From: Sipunculus nudus
Lineage: Eukaryota; Annelida; Sipuncula; Golfingiida; Sipunculidae
Assembly: GCA_026874595.1 (NCBI GenBank)
Contig: CM049315.1
Coordinates: 66,783,916 to 66,847,915, forward strand
Direction: 5' to 3'
Length of the DNA: 64,000 nucleotides
In this document: one piece after another, positions 45,250 through 56,962 of the stretch
How the letters are laid out: every line of letters begins with the position of its first letter
Numbering within the stretch: the stretch's first letter is position 1
Position numbers and translations under genes: made by a program
Notes under the pieces: model-generated
Database searches by the model: none
Seen by the model: the letters and a program-made list of their open reading frames with translations, nothing else
Told to the model about the DNA's origin: nothing

Positions 45250-47255
45250 ATATAAAAGGTCTTATTATTCATGAATATGTAGTTTGTCAGTAGCGGGCAT
45301 CGTCATTTTTTAAATAAATATACCACATAAAAACATGTGCTAACATCCAATAACTATTATTAGTAAGAAAGCGTAGTCCTTGTGTATAGGAACGCACCGA
45401 AACACATAAAAGCAAGGATCCACAAACTGAAATGTTTAAAATGGACCAAACGTTTTATTGTATTTGTGTCCCGGCTATTCGTGTTCAAGGGGACTCATGT
45501 CTTATGTTTATTAGTATTTCCTCACATCGTAAATATTTGATGATATATCTGTAGACAGAAGGTCTAGGCTATTGCATTAAGATGTTTACCATAAGACGGT
45601 GATATATTTCTATTAAAACTCCAGAATAATACCGGTAATAATAACATATGGTGATATTCCATACATATAAACTGTGATTTCGGTACATCATTAATTATTA
45701 TTATCAATCATCTTTCGGTAGGGTAATCTGTCTCCATAAATTTTTAGGCGCGGATCAACGAGGTCGGGGTCGAGACTCGCCCCGCTCCCGACCAATTTTT
45801 TTTCCAGGAGACCTGTAAATTATGTGACAAAAATTTGCCTCAGAATACTCTTACATTTACTATTTACCATAAATATTCTCCTATATATTCCTATAGACGG
45901 ACTTTTTTCAGGTATACAACTTCGTTTAATCAAGATTCAATTGTATACCCAAAATTACATCTGAATTTTCTAAATTTTTCAAGTTATTAGTATAAAAATA
46001 AACTCAGTACTCAAATTTTGCCGAACTTTGACCATATTGCAAATGTACACAATTTATAAACCTTTTGATTTAATAAAAAAATTAAGATCTAAATGGAACT
46101 TCATATATTATTTTCCTGCAGAACGGGAGATAAAGTGATCAGCTTTGTATGTCTACGAGTCTGTCTATTTTCAATATTCAGTAATTGTGAATGAACTTTG
46201 AATAGGTCTATTGCAAGTGTGTACATTTTATAAAATAAGAAATATATATTTTTAATGATATATTATAAAAAATAGATCTAATTGAACAAATATGTAAACT
46301 GCTGAACTCTCAACAGTTATTAAAAAGCCAACCAATGATCATTCATGGTCATAGTATATATCTTATATTCACAAACCGCTCGCATGCTTCAGTTTTAACA
46401 TAATTAAACACATGGTCAGGTCACAACATCTTATTCGCAACAATTTCTTGCTCATCAATACAAATCAATCATATAAACCAACCATGACCTATGTATTACC
46501 TCTTCCTCTCAGACGTAATCTCCATTTGATATTATTTTAGATTTTTACCTTCAAGGTCAAATTCAGCTGAGTATACAGTGACCCATTGGTCCCTTTTTTA
46601 TGTTAGGCAATAATTACAAATAACATACCAGATACAAAAATCCTGAAAGAAAGATCATCAAAATATCGCTGTACTACTTAAAGCCTTATAATAGTTTATA
46701 GTGCATGTATGTGATGATCCTGCATAAACATAAATATTTTAACATTTTTGCTAATTATCTGATTTGTTAAAATAAAAATTAATGCTAAAAAATAAAAACT
46801 TGGTTAAAATTCAGAGGAAAAATTGAAGGATAGTTATTTGTGAGTAATTTCCTCGTTATACGTCTTCTTAGATGAAAAGTTTTATTCTATTTATTAATGT
46901 TTTAGATTTTAAATTGAAATTGCACATTTGGGTACTATATTGGCCCGATTTGTTCACCAGTTACATCTGTTTGGGTCCGTTGGGTTCTGTTTTATGTCCG
47001 TTGTGGTCCGTTTGGGTCCGTTAGGGTAATTAGTCAGACCCTACATTTATAATATATAGTATTTTAATTTATATACAGATCATATATGTACATTTATATA
47101 TATGGTCTGGGGCCAGACATCCTCTGAAAAAAATTCTGGATCAGCGTTTGATTTGTATTAATATGACTTATCTGACGGATTAAAACAGAGAGGGAAATGT
47201 AGTGCTACAGACAGTTTCAGAATAATAGGTTAAAAACATACACTGCTTACATAAA
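45250..47255. other. Region between duplicated promoter segments, no gene recognised
   Basis: AT-rich. Near 45745-45800 there is a GC-rich GGTCGGGGTCGAGACTCGCC patch, and at 46970-47035 a degenerate TTGGGTCCGTT repeat. No ORF of note. Confidence 0.5.
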
Positions 47256-47259
47256 CCCA

Positions 47260-47500
47260 TGAATAAATAATAGCCTGTCGTAGGTACAAAGAGATCTGCG
47301 CTTGACTATGTCAACGTCCCTAAAACTTGGCACGTGTCCAATCTTGACAGAAATACGTCCTCAGCAAAATCACGACGCTGTATGTGGACATATTAACGTT
47401 ACTGAGCCGAACGTGGTGATCTGCTTAGCAGAGAGGTATACAACAGACCACGCAAGCATGTAGTCAGTCAAGCGGGAAATGTAAAAAATCGTATCACATG
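47260..47500 (-). promoter_or_regulatory. Orphan promoter-segment copy with module at 47327-47352
   Basis: Module on + : TTGGC-N5-TCCAA (47327-47341), 2 bp, TTGACAGAA (47344-47352, one change from TTCCCAGAA in the left half-site). It shares GTCCAATCT..ACAGAAATACG and, further out, ACTGAGCC, GCAGAGAG and CAGACCACGCAAGC with the 48.2-kb copy and, less exactly, with the gene 3 promoter. No exon 1-like ATG and donor were found downstream. Confidence 0.5.
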
Positions 47501-48109
47501 GATAAGCAGGGCTTTCTATTATTTTGAAAAACTAGATGAAAAAGCATGCATGCAAGTATATACCACAAAAAGACGAAACCCTTCTGGCGTTATTTGCGTA
47601 AAAGAAAACACTGGACACATTAAATCAATTTTTATACCATACAACATTTTGTGACAAATTATGTTTCCTGTGTATGGTAAAGAATACCTTACGTAATTAC
47701 ATTCATTGATATTTTATGTCGTATTCAGTTTATGACAGATCTGTCATAACATTTTTGGAATCTCCCATGTCCTTGGGGTTATGGTGATATGCCAAAACGT
47801 GCTGCTAGAAATCAAAACTGAAATCTGACCAAATTTTAATGTCTCAAAACTGAACAATCTCTGAATTTAATAGCTGATCCTTTCTGTTAATTAAAACATA
47901 ATTAAATTATATCTTTTAAAATGTATAGGCAATCTGTCCTCATAAAACTCGCTTTTTATAAACGATATTCCCTTGCATATGTTTATATGACTAATATGGC
48001 AAAATAATGCTTAGAAGGATATGTGAATATTATACTGCTAAGCACGCTTTCACTCAAATTAAACATATATATATAGGCCTACGCATTAAAAACATATACA
48101 ACAACGCAT

Positions 48110-48350
48110 CTATACCAGCCTTTAGGTAATCGAAAAAAAGGTCCGCGGTTGACAGTAGCAGTTGTCCTCAAATTTGGCTCTAGTCCAATCTCCCCAGAAA
48201 TACGCCGGTAGAGAATTGACTGCGCGTAATGATGACAAAAACTACTGAGCTATACGGGGTGATGTTATTTGCCGAGAGTTGTTCAAGACCACGCAAGCGT
48301 ATAATCAGCCGTGCAAGATATGCAAATAATCATATCACACATGAATGCTG
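48110..48350 (-). promoter_or_regulatory. Orphan promoter-segment copy with module at 48174-48199
   Basis: Module on + : TTGGC-N5-TCCAA (48174-48188), 2 bp, TCCCCAGAA (48191-48199, one change). The outer blocks ACTGAGC, TTATTTGCCGAGAG and AGACCACGCAAGC match the other two copies in order. No attached coding exon recognised. Confidence 0.5.
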
Positions 48351-48599
48351 TTCGTCTATATAAATACCCTAAGAATACGCATGCGCACTAAACCAATATG
48401 TATTACCAATATTAATAATAATAGACAGAACCCCTGGCAGCAAAGTGAAACATTCAAAACAACTAGATACGGGTAGTCGACAAGCGACAACTTGTATCCG
48501 CCAAAATCAGAGAGCTAGGTACCGGTGAAGTGAGGAATGGATTGAGTGGTTTGTTGCACCACTCCTGAATGAAGTCCACTAAAACTCTTAGAAAAGGGC

Positions 48600-50710
48600 A
48601 TTAATTTATTCAACAAAAGCAGAGAAGAAGGTGGCACCACCTATCTGGTTATGCAAAAAAATCCAACACTTTGAACCATTCCTGAGATATGAGCAATTTT
48701 GACCCAAAGCAAATGTATGAATGGAGGCCAAGCAAAAATGACTGCATGTGGCGCCACCAGTCTTCAGTTCAAGATGGAGAGATCCAAGATCTATAGACAT
48801 GCAAAATTTCAGCTTAATACATTGTACCACTCCTGAGATATGGGCTAAAAGACACCCAGATGAGTACTGCACAGAAAGGATTGCAGGTGAAACCACCTGT
48901 CTTTGTTATGCACAACTACAGAGGTGAGGGAACAACTATGCCAGGTTTCGGAAAGATCGGGCCAAGGGTCTCAGAGGAGTTTTCTGTAAACGAATGCCAC
49001 AGCCACGTCGGAACCCGCGCAAAAACATAGTATCTGCAAAACTCTCTTTTGGCGGATACAAAAACAGATCCCAAGAACACCATGGTTTATACTATACTTA
49101 TATCATATATTATATTATTATTTGAGTAGATAAATAATGATCATTGTCTGTGATAAAATGTAAACAATAGGGCCCTGTTGCAATAAGAATGTAAAGACTT
49201 AAGCCCCACACCAGAGATAGGCCCCAAAACCCTGACTTAGGCAAGCCCAATATTTAAGTCTGTTGCAATAACCTAGGTTTTGCAAAGACCAGCTTAAGTC
49301 CTAGAAATCCCCTTTTTTAATGCCACCTACGGATGAGTGACACCTGTCAAATTTTTATTGTCAAAGATCTTATTATTTTCTTTCAGAGTATATACAATTA
49401 TTATTTTATTCATTCAACTGCTTTATAAATTTCATCTATCAATGGAAAAATGGTCATTAATTGTGCCAACATCTTGTTTTGAAATGAGACAGAAAGATAT
49501 GCTGCTAGAACGCATCTGATACATCTGATCTGATATAGCCATTGGATATACTCTCAACATAGCCATTAAAATAGCCCATACGAAAAAATAAGTGAAGTAA
49601 CGGACATTTTAGTCATACTACATAAATTTTAACATGACATGGTCACATAAATTTTTTAATGTCACTGCAAAGATATGAGTGATTTTATCCCACAGCAGAC
49701 AAACAGATGGACGCTGTGCAAAAATTGCTGCAGGTAGCGCCACCATTTTTGTGTATGTTATAAAACTATCCAAGGGCTACATTTGCGTAAAAAAATTTTC
49801 CTGATTGGTCAAACGAGTCTAAGGAGATATAAGCATGGATGTCTACAGCGTGAACGTGAATGTAGGTGGCGCCACCTGTCATAAAATAAAGAAAGCTATG
49901 CGGGATATATACGCACGCCGAATTTCAGGTAATTTGGTCAAACCACTGCAGAGATATGAGTGATTTTAACCCAAGGCAGATGAACAGATGGACACTGTGA
50001 AAAAATGGCTGCAGGTGGCGCCACCATTTTTTGTGTATGTTATAAAGCTATCCAAGGGCTACATTTGTACAAAAATTTTTTTCCTGATCGGTCAAACGGT
50101 TCCGAGATATGTGGGTTTATGTGTGGAAACAGACGCACAAATAAACGCTGGGCAGAGAGGAAAGGTCAGTGAGTTATTTTAACCCAAGGCAGACAAACAG
50201 ATGGACGCTATGCAAAAATTGCTACAGGTAGCGCCACCATTTTTGTGTATGTTATAAAACTATCCAAGGGCTACATTTGCGTAAAAAATTTTTCCTGATT
50301 GGTCAAACGAGTCCGGAGATATAAGCATGGATGTCTACAGCATGAACGTGAATGTAGGTGGCGCCACCTGTCATAAAATCAAGAAAGCTACCCAGGATGC
50401 ATACGCACGCCGAATTTCAGGTAATTTGGTCAAACCACTGCAGAGATATGAGTGATTTTAACCCAAGGCAGATGAACAGATGGACACTGTGAAAAAATGT
50501 CTGCAGGTGGCGCCACCATTTTTTGTGTATGTTATAAAGCTATCCAAGGGCTACATTTGTACAAAAAATTTTCCTGATCGGTCAAACGGTTCCCGAGATA
50601 TGTGGGTTTATGAGTGGAAACAGACGCACAAATGGACGCTGGGCAGAGAGGAAAGGTCAGAGGTCAAGGCCAATTGGTTAGGCACCAGTTCACATGTGAC
50701 CCGATAATTT
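48600..50710. repeat. Tandem array with higher-order unit of about 492 bp
   Basis: AACAGATGGACGCTGTGCAA recurs at 49701 and 50195 (494 bp). GAACAGATGGACACTGTGAA recurs at 49982 and 50474 (492 bp). Each long unit holds two related subunits of about 210-280 bp with the palindrome: exact GGTGGCGCCACC at 49865, 50014, 50357 and 50506. Diverged relatives occupy 48600-48990. Short ORFs here are repeat artefacts. Confidence 0.9.
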
Positions 50711-51239
50711 GTGTAAGTTTCGGAAAATTCCGTCCAGTAGTCTCAGAGGAGTTCTCTGGAAACGATTGCGGCGGCGGCGGAACCCGGTCAGAAACTTTTT
50801 TATGATAATTACAATTATTAACGCTGTTTTCTTGGAATACAGTCTGTTTCACCACCCATGTCCAACTGTGTTTTCTTAGACGATTTTTAGATGCATTTCA
50901 GAGGAGAAAAAATGTAATTTAGGGTGGGCTTATTTTCAACCAGGGAAATCAACACCTACCTTACCCATCATTTAAGAAACATAATTATTTAAAAAAATAA
51001 AGAAAAAAACAGTCTTAAACTTACAACACATCAGCCCCTCTTATCGCGATCAATATCATCGGTCACATGCCAAGTTAGCCCCACTTAGCAGCTGCTGTTT
51101 GGATGATGTCATGTAAACTGTCTAAAATATGACCAGCTGATGCAAAGATGGCTGATCATGAATGAACACATCTGATACTGTAAGCGAGTTGGGATAGGTA
51201 GGGGAATGTTAGTGAGTAGGTACCAGGATGTCTAATTTT

Positions 51240-52700
51240 GAAATACGCAGATGATACCGAAGTTGTTGGATTAATTTCCAGTTGTGATGAAAATAAATAT
51301 CGGAAGGAATAGGGACTAGTAGTTACTTGGTGCAAGAATAATCATTTGTTACTAAATCCTTCAAAAACAAAGGAATTGAAAATTGATTTTAGACAAAGAC
51401 CAACCTGTCAATATCCGGTATCTATTGGTATAACAGAAGTAGAAATTGCACAAGAGTATAAATACTTGGGGGTAGTATCAGATGACAGACTTAAATGGGA
51501 TAAAAATGTAAACATACTGTACCTTTAAGGGCAGCAGCATTTATACTTTATACTTCCTAAGGAAACTGAAATCGTTTAATATTGATAGTGAACTGTTTGG
51601 TTTATTCTATTCTTCGATGATCCAGAGTGTCATATCATATGCTTTGATATGCTGGTGGGGAAATCTGACCATTAAGAACAAAAAGAAAATTGAACAGATA
51701 GGAAAAATAGCAGAAAAAGTTATTGATTTTAATATAGAGGACATAAATATTATTTGTGAAAAAAATGTTATGAAAATGATGAAAAAATGTTTGAAGGTAA
51801 AAGCTTGCTTAGTGATTACTATAGTCCGTTCCACACCCCCTGTCCACCTGATTTTTCGCGATTATCTCTACATATGACAGACTTGTCAAACAAATTTGCA
51901 CCAATGGCATAAAGAGGCAAAGCGTAATTTTTGGTACCTTTCCTACTCACGATATAAATATTATTTACTTTACGGCCTGGTTGACATGCTTCATATAAAC
52001 CAGTGGTTCATGGCGTCCCTGATAAGTGGCCATTGTCAATCCTCCTTGGATATGGATATAAAGTAATGTGACGTAACAGTGAAGCGCGTGCACGCGGAGA
52101 ATACAAGTCTCGCTGTAAACAGGAGTAGGCAGCTCTTGATTATTGGTCCCGTGAATGTAGGTGCCTCGTTAGTACGTCACGTCTATTATGACGTCATCAC
52201 TATTTCCTGAAATGGCCATTTCACAGATTAGTGGCAAGATGTCGCTATTGAATAGACTAGATACTCATAAAATGGTTTAAAATTGTTTACAGGAAAAATG
52301 ATAAAAGGTAGGCTTTTATTTCCATAATAGTTAATTACGCTTTTTCCTCTTTCTGCCCTTAGGTCAAAAAGTGTTGGCGTTCTTTGATTCGCAAAAAAAT
52401 AATTGCGAAAAAACAGGTGGACAGGGGTACTGGAACGGATTATAGTATATTGTCTGGCTAAAATCAGGCCGAAGGCTGCAGTCTCTGAAATGCAGAACAA
52501 ACCGGTATTCCAATTCATTTGTACCGAAGGCGATTAGATTGTTTAATGCATAAATAAATCAAAACACAATATTACTACTTTTTTAATAATATACTACTAT
52601 GTCTTTGTTTTTCACTCAGCTCTATGTCTTACATATCACCCGCAAAGCAAATTATTGTATTGGTATGGAATAAATCTTGTATCTTGTATCTTGTCTACTT
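51240..52700 (+). mobile_element. Rex1-like non-LTR retrotransposon fragment, 5'-truncated
   Basis: Starts at the RT catalytic block YADD (51244-51255) and continues with WCKNNHLLLNPSKTKELKI, YKYLGVVSDDRLKWD, ISYALICWWGN and, after an insertion, the C-terminal FVPKAIRLFNA and stop (52551-52553). This block order and spelling match the Rex1/Babar group. The 3' UTR ends in AATAAATC and a (TCTTGTA)n tail near 52670-52695. It carries a TAG at 51310-51312, further frame shifts and a nested MITE. It is inactive and clearly distinct from the CR1-like copy at 19-24.8 kb. Confidence 0.75.
51818..52446. mobile_element. MITE nested in the Rex1-like fragment (629 bp, about 42-bp TIRs)
   Basis: Left end ACTATAGTCCGTTCCACACC then CCCTGTCCACCTG and TTTTTCGC; right end, reverse-complemented, ACTATAATCCGTTCCAGTAC then CCCTGTCCACCTG and TTTTTTCGC. 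The RT reading frame is interrupted at the left end and its C-terminus resumes shortly after the right end. TA-rich termini suggest a TA-target (Tc1-mariner-like) element; the precise target duplication is ambiguous. Confidence 0.85.
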
Positions 52701-52709
52701 TGCTGGGAG

Positions 52710-55700
52710 TTGGAGCCTGTCCAGCGGAAGCCGTCAGCATGACCGTCTGTGGAGAAATAGAAGGTGTTTCCTTGAAATGTATCAAATTTATATTTTGAAG
52801 TATGACATTTGAGACAATTCCTAACTGGAAGGGTTCGTTAAGAGTTGAAGTGACCTATTGGCCGAGCCGTTTAGCACTTGTTGTTGAAATTGACAATGAA
52901 ATCGACAAACACTGAACTCGTGCGCCAGGAGCAAAACATGTTACCATTGTGACGTCATAGATCCCCAACTGGCTATTTGCACGTTACGATTGGGAACAAC
53001 TTAAGCACTCAAAGGAAAAATATCTAGAGTGAGTGAAAACGGTTTATTGTGTTTGTGAATATGCGTGAACATGTAATAAACATATTGTGTTGGGTAAGCC
53101 CAGGTAAGCAATGGTGCAATTTTCCGTTGCTTAATATTTAAAAAATTCTATGCTTACACATGAATCGATGTTTAGCTCAGTGGAATTTTTCTATCGAAAG
53201 CACAAATAAACTTGGTCACATAGTTATGGCTACTCTGGTGTTATTTGAACTTGAAAAATAGTATTTGATCACTACATTGAAGACAGCAATGTGTTTACAT
53301 ATATATTCCAAGCAAGTCTTTAAATATGTCACATGCAAACCTGAAGCGGTTTGTAAAAGGTGTACCAACACAGTGTTACACGTATGCCCTACTCCTGGTA
53401 TCACCGGGGGAACACCCTATGACGTCATGCAACCAGGGGAGGTTCCCTTGGCAATGATGCCATAGATGCTGCTCTTGATTGACCACAGAGCTGGTGATGT
53501 AATCCGTAATCCATCGCTTATGCTACTAACAGATATACTGCTGGGGGGGGGGGGGGTTATTTCAGTATCACACACGTAATACACGTATCACCCCATACCT
53601 AGGCGTATAAATATTCATGTCTGAGTATAATAAATACTAATTAACCGACTTGGTAACTTCCCAAAGTCAAAAGACTAGGTTAGTCTGATGGCACGTTTTT
53701 TTAGATTTGTGTATATATATATTAATTTATATTGTATAACCCCCCCCCCCCCGTTTTGTTAACAGATATCACCTGAAATATTGATCAAAACAATGCAATT
53801 AATGTTATGTAATATATGCCATACCTTATTAAAACATGGACAACGTATAAACATTTCTTTATAAACACCGCGGTCGAGGGCTCAGTACCCCATTCACATG
53901 CACGCAGACACTCCAGTGAGTATATATACACACAAGTATCTAACACCTCACAATAATAATTCCATACATCAACATAATGTTTTCATTCCCATAAGAAATA
54001 TCAGTTACACAAGATGTATGAATAATAAAAAATACCATATTTGCAGGATCAAAGCTAATGAAATGTAGAAACAAGTCTCAATCTGCGGACACCAGTGACA
54101 GGAATTCCATGACTGTGTTTTAAAAAATTTGATCATGATTAGACTAACTAAAATTTCGGGAGGACGGGGTGTAGTTGATGCGTCTATGACCCTTTGTATG
54201 GCTGCTGCAGAAGATTTACTTAATATAATACTTCATATGCTAGATGTTAATGTAACTTTATATATAGGACCTCTTTGGCCTAATTCACATGCAGACATTT
54301 ACTTATGTGAGTATAAATACAGACATAAGTAAATTTACTTATGTAAGTATACTGTGTCATGTGAACAGATTTGCATATATGAGTATAAATACTACTTGAG
54401 TAAACTTTCATGAGTAAAGTTATATTTGCACGATCTCAGGAGGTTGAGCAAAAGTATATTTGCATGCACGTGACTTTAGGTGTTTGAACAGATTTTTTTT
54501 TTGCATGTAGGAGCAACTTGAAATTGCAAACGAAAGTATTTGTCTACTTCTGTTGTTACACCTACCATGGAAGAACATCTAATAAGGCTTGTTTATGCAG
54601 GGATCGACAATAATTTCATTCTTTATATCTGGTTATTTAATATTTATAATTAATTATGTATTTTATTAAGTATTTCTTAAACGAGATATTAAAAATCCCA
54701 TTTGAAATATTGCCCTTATGAACATGCTTCAAAACACATTTTATTTAAAGTCCGAATGATGCCCATGGATCGATACACTGATCAACCGATATGTTGAATT
54801 TGGTCTATTTTCCAGCTCAACAAAGTCATTAAAGTGGGTTCAGCGTACCACCAGACAAGTGAATATATATTATCAGTCATTTGAACTATTTTTTCAAAAC
54901 TTTAAGGATAAATTTGTGAATCCTCGGCATAGCAGAGCAGTTATAGCAGCCATCGCGAAACAGGAAACTGTATAAAAGCATAGGAGGTTTATGCCTTAGA
55001 GCAGGCATTTCAAATTTACAAAATGTTTAACATTGTTGGAAATTCATGTCTGCCTGAAGTTCTCATATCCTAAACGGATTCTCTGTAGATTCGAAATGGG
55101 ACATGTCATGTTTCGTGTATGAAATAATTCTTGATTTTACAGTGTCACCCTATAGAAAATGTCAAATGTGAGCTTTGGGTCCTTGGGCCCTTATTTGCTT
55201 CATATAGTGTGTTAAATGTCAATTTGCATACAGGACATTAGCGACATGTGAACACAGAGAACATTTACTCAAAGAAGATGTTTACTGACAGGTGTAGATT
55301 TACTCCTATACATGTCTGTATGTGAATCTTTACTAAAAATGTTACATGCAAGTTTGATGTTTCTGTTACAAAACGCATAACTGGTAAGTCTCACTGTTGG
55401 GGTCAAGGGAAAAAGATATTATATTTAAATATGCATATGAAGAGCATTGTTTCTCAAATGCCCTGTTTGTTTTTCTTATATTTTAGTAAAATCTATGTTT
55501 AATCTTTTAAATATACAATGTGTAAATTGTGTCACTGCGCTTGACAAGTGACCTTTCAAGGTCATTTGAGGTTATTCCTGAGATGCCTCCCGATCTTAAC
55601 ATAACACTTACATTTTAATCTTATATTTCTAAATGTTTCATGCTTTTATCATAAAATGCATACTTGGTTAGGTTATCTGCTCCACTTTATGACATGTGTG

Positions 55701-56620
55701 TGCAAAGTTCACATACTACTAGTATGGTTTTACTTAAAAGCATAAATATACTCTTTATGCAAAAAAAAAAGATTATATGAGTAAAAGTTAGTTCTGCTAA
55801 CAAGAGGCTGCCAGTGTTAAAATCAACGTTACACGCCACAAAAAGCGGACACAGAGTAATCTCGAGTCTAATATCAGTTGGGTATATATTTATACGTGTG
55901 TCTGTGTGTGTTATAAAACCAATGAAATGGAGGAGATTTTTCTATCACCAAGATTGCCAATAATCATACAAAGCACCCAGGGAAGAAATGTAAAGGAGAC
56001 ATCAGTCACATCGAGAAGATTTATTCCCACCATAAAAAAAATTACACAACATTGGAGGTTGACTGACCTTGATGATCGGACATCACCATTATTGTAACGT
56101 GATTGTCATACATAAGAAATATTATCTGTACCAGCATCACTCGAAAATATATATTCAAAGTCAGTTATCAGTGTGTTAAAAATAGCTGAAAGGGGAGGAA
56201 AACCACAACAGATTAATTAATTTAACCTCTCTTTTTTATTTAAAGTTACACTTAGTTGGAATAACTTTTTGTCTTACTGAATAATTATTGAACTTTTCTG
56301 TACCTCACAGGGTTTATTTAAGAGGTTAAGTCTGAAGTATGTCCAGTTGACACCCTCTGAAAATAAAGTAAAAAGGTGATTTTTGATGAATAAAATGGCA
56401 ACCATCCTGCCAATTTGCATGCTTAATAAACTCTGATATAACAACAAGTTCCATGCGCTGAAACCCTGTAATCCCTTATGACTAAAAAATACTATTTTTG
56501 TCCAGCAATCATTATACCAATCAATGATACAAAAATGTCAATCAATGATACCTTTTTATCCAGAACATACGAAGATTATAAGATTTTTTCACAAAAAGTT
56601 TATCTCAGTGTAAACTGAAA
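52710..56620. other. Intergenic, no gene recognised
   Basis: AT-rich with G- and C-runs near 53546 and 53742, and a small ACTTATGT repeat/palindrome cluster near 54290-54410. No ORF with recognisable features. A minus-strand AATAAA at 56631-56636, about 330 bp past the gene 4 stop, is a candidate polyadenylation signal. Confidence 0.5.
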
Positions 56621-56962
56621 TCTTAATATATTTATTTAAAAAAAACTAAAGTACACACTATTCTGCATCGATGCCCGGCTTTAGTGACAATTGTGCAGAA
56701 AAAAATGAAATTGATGACAGAAAGATTCTCCATAATATTTGAAATTAAATTACAGAACTCTGGCAGAATTACAAATAAAAGTGGAAGATATATGATAATT
56801 TCAGAAAATAACGCTGAATGTCTCAAGCTACATGATTACTTGCTTAAATTGTCTGAATATTAGAAAGCGTCTTTAAAACAAAATGATATAACATGACCTC
56901 TCTAAGTACATAAACAAAAACACATGAAGCCGTTCTGTTGCGAGGCTTCTGTCTCGAGCGCC

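Noticed and set aside
12668-50517. TGGCGCC as a retroviral or LTR primer-binding site
   Set aside because: No LTRs, no adjacent gag/pol and a palindromic context inside tandem repeats; the similarity is to seven bases only.
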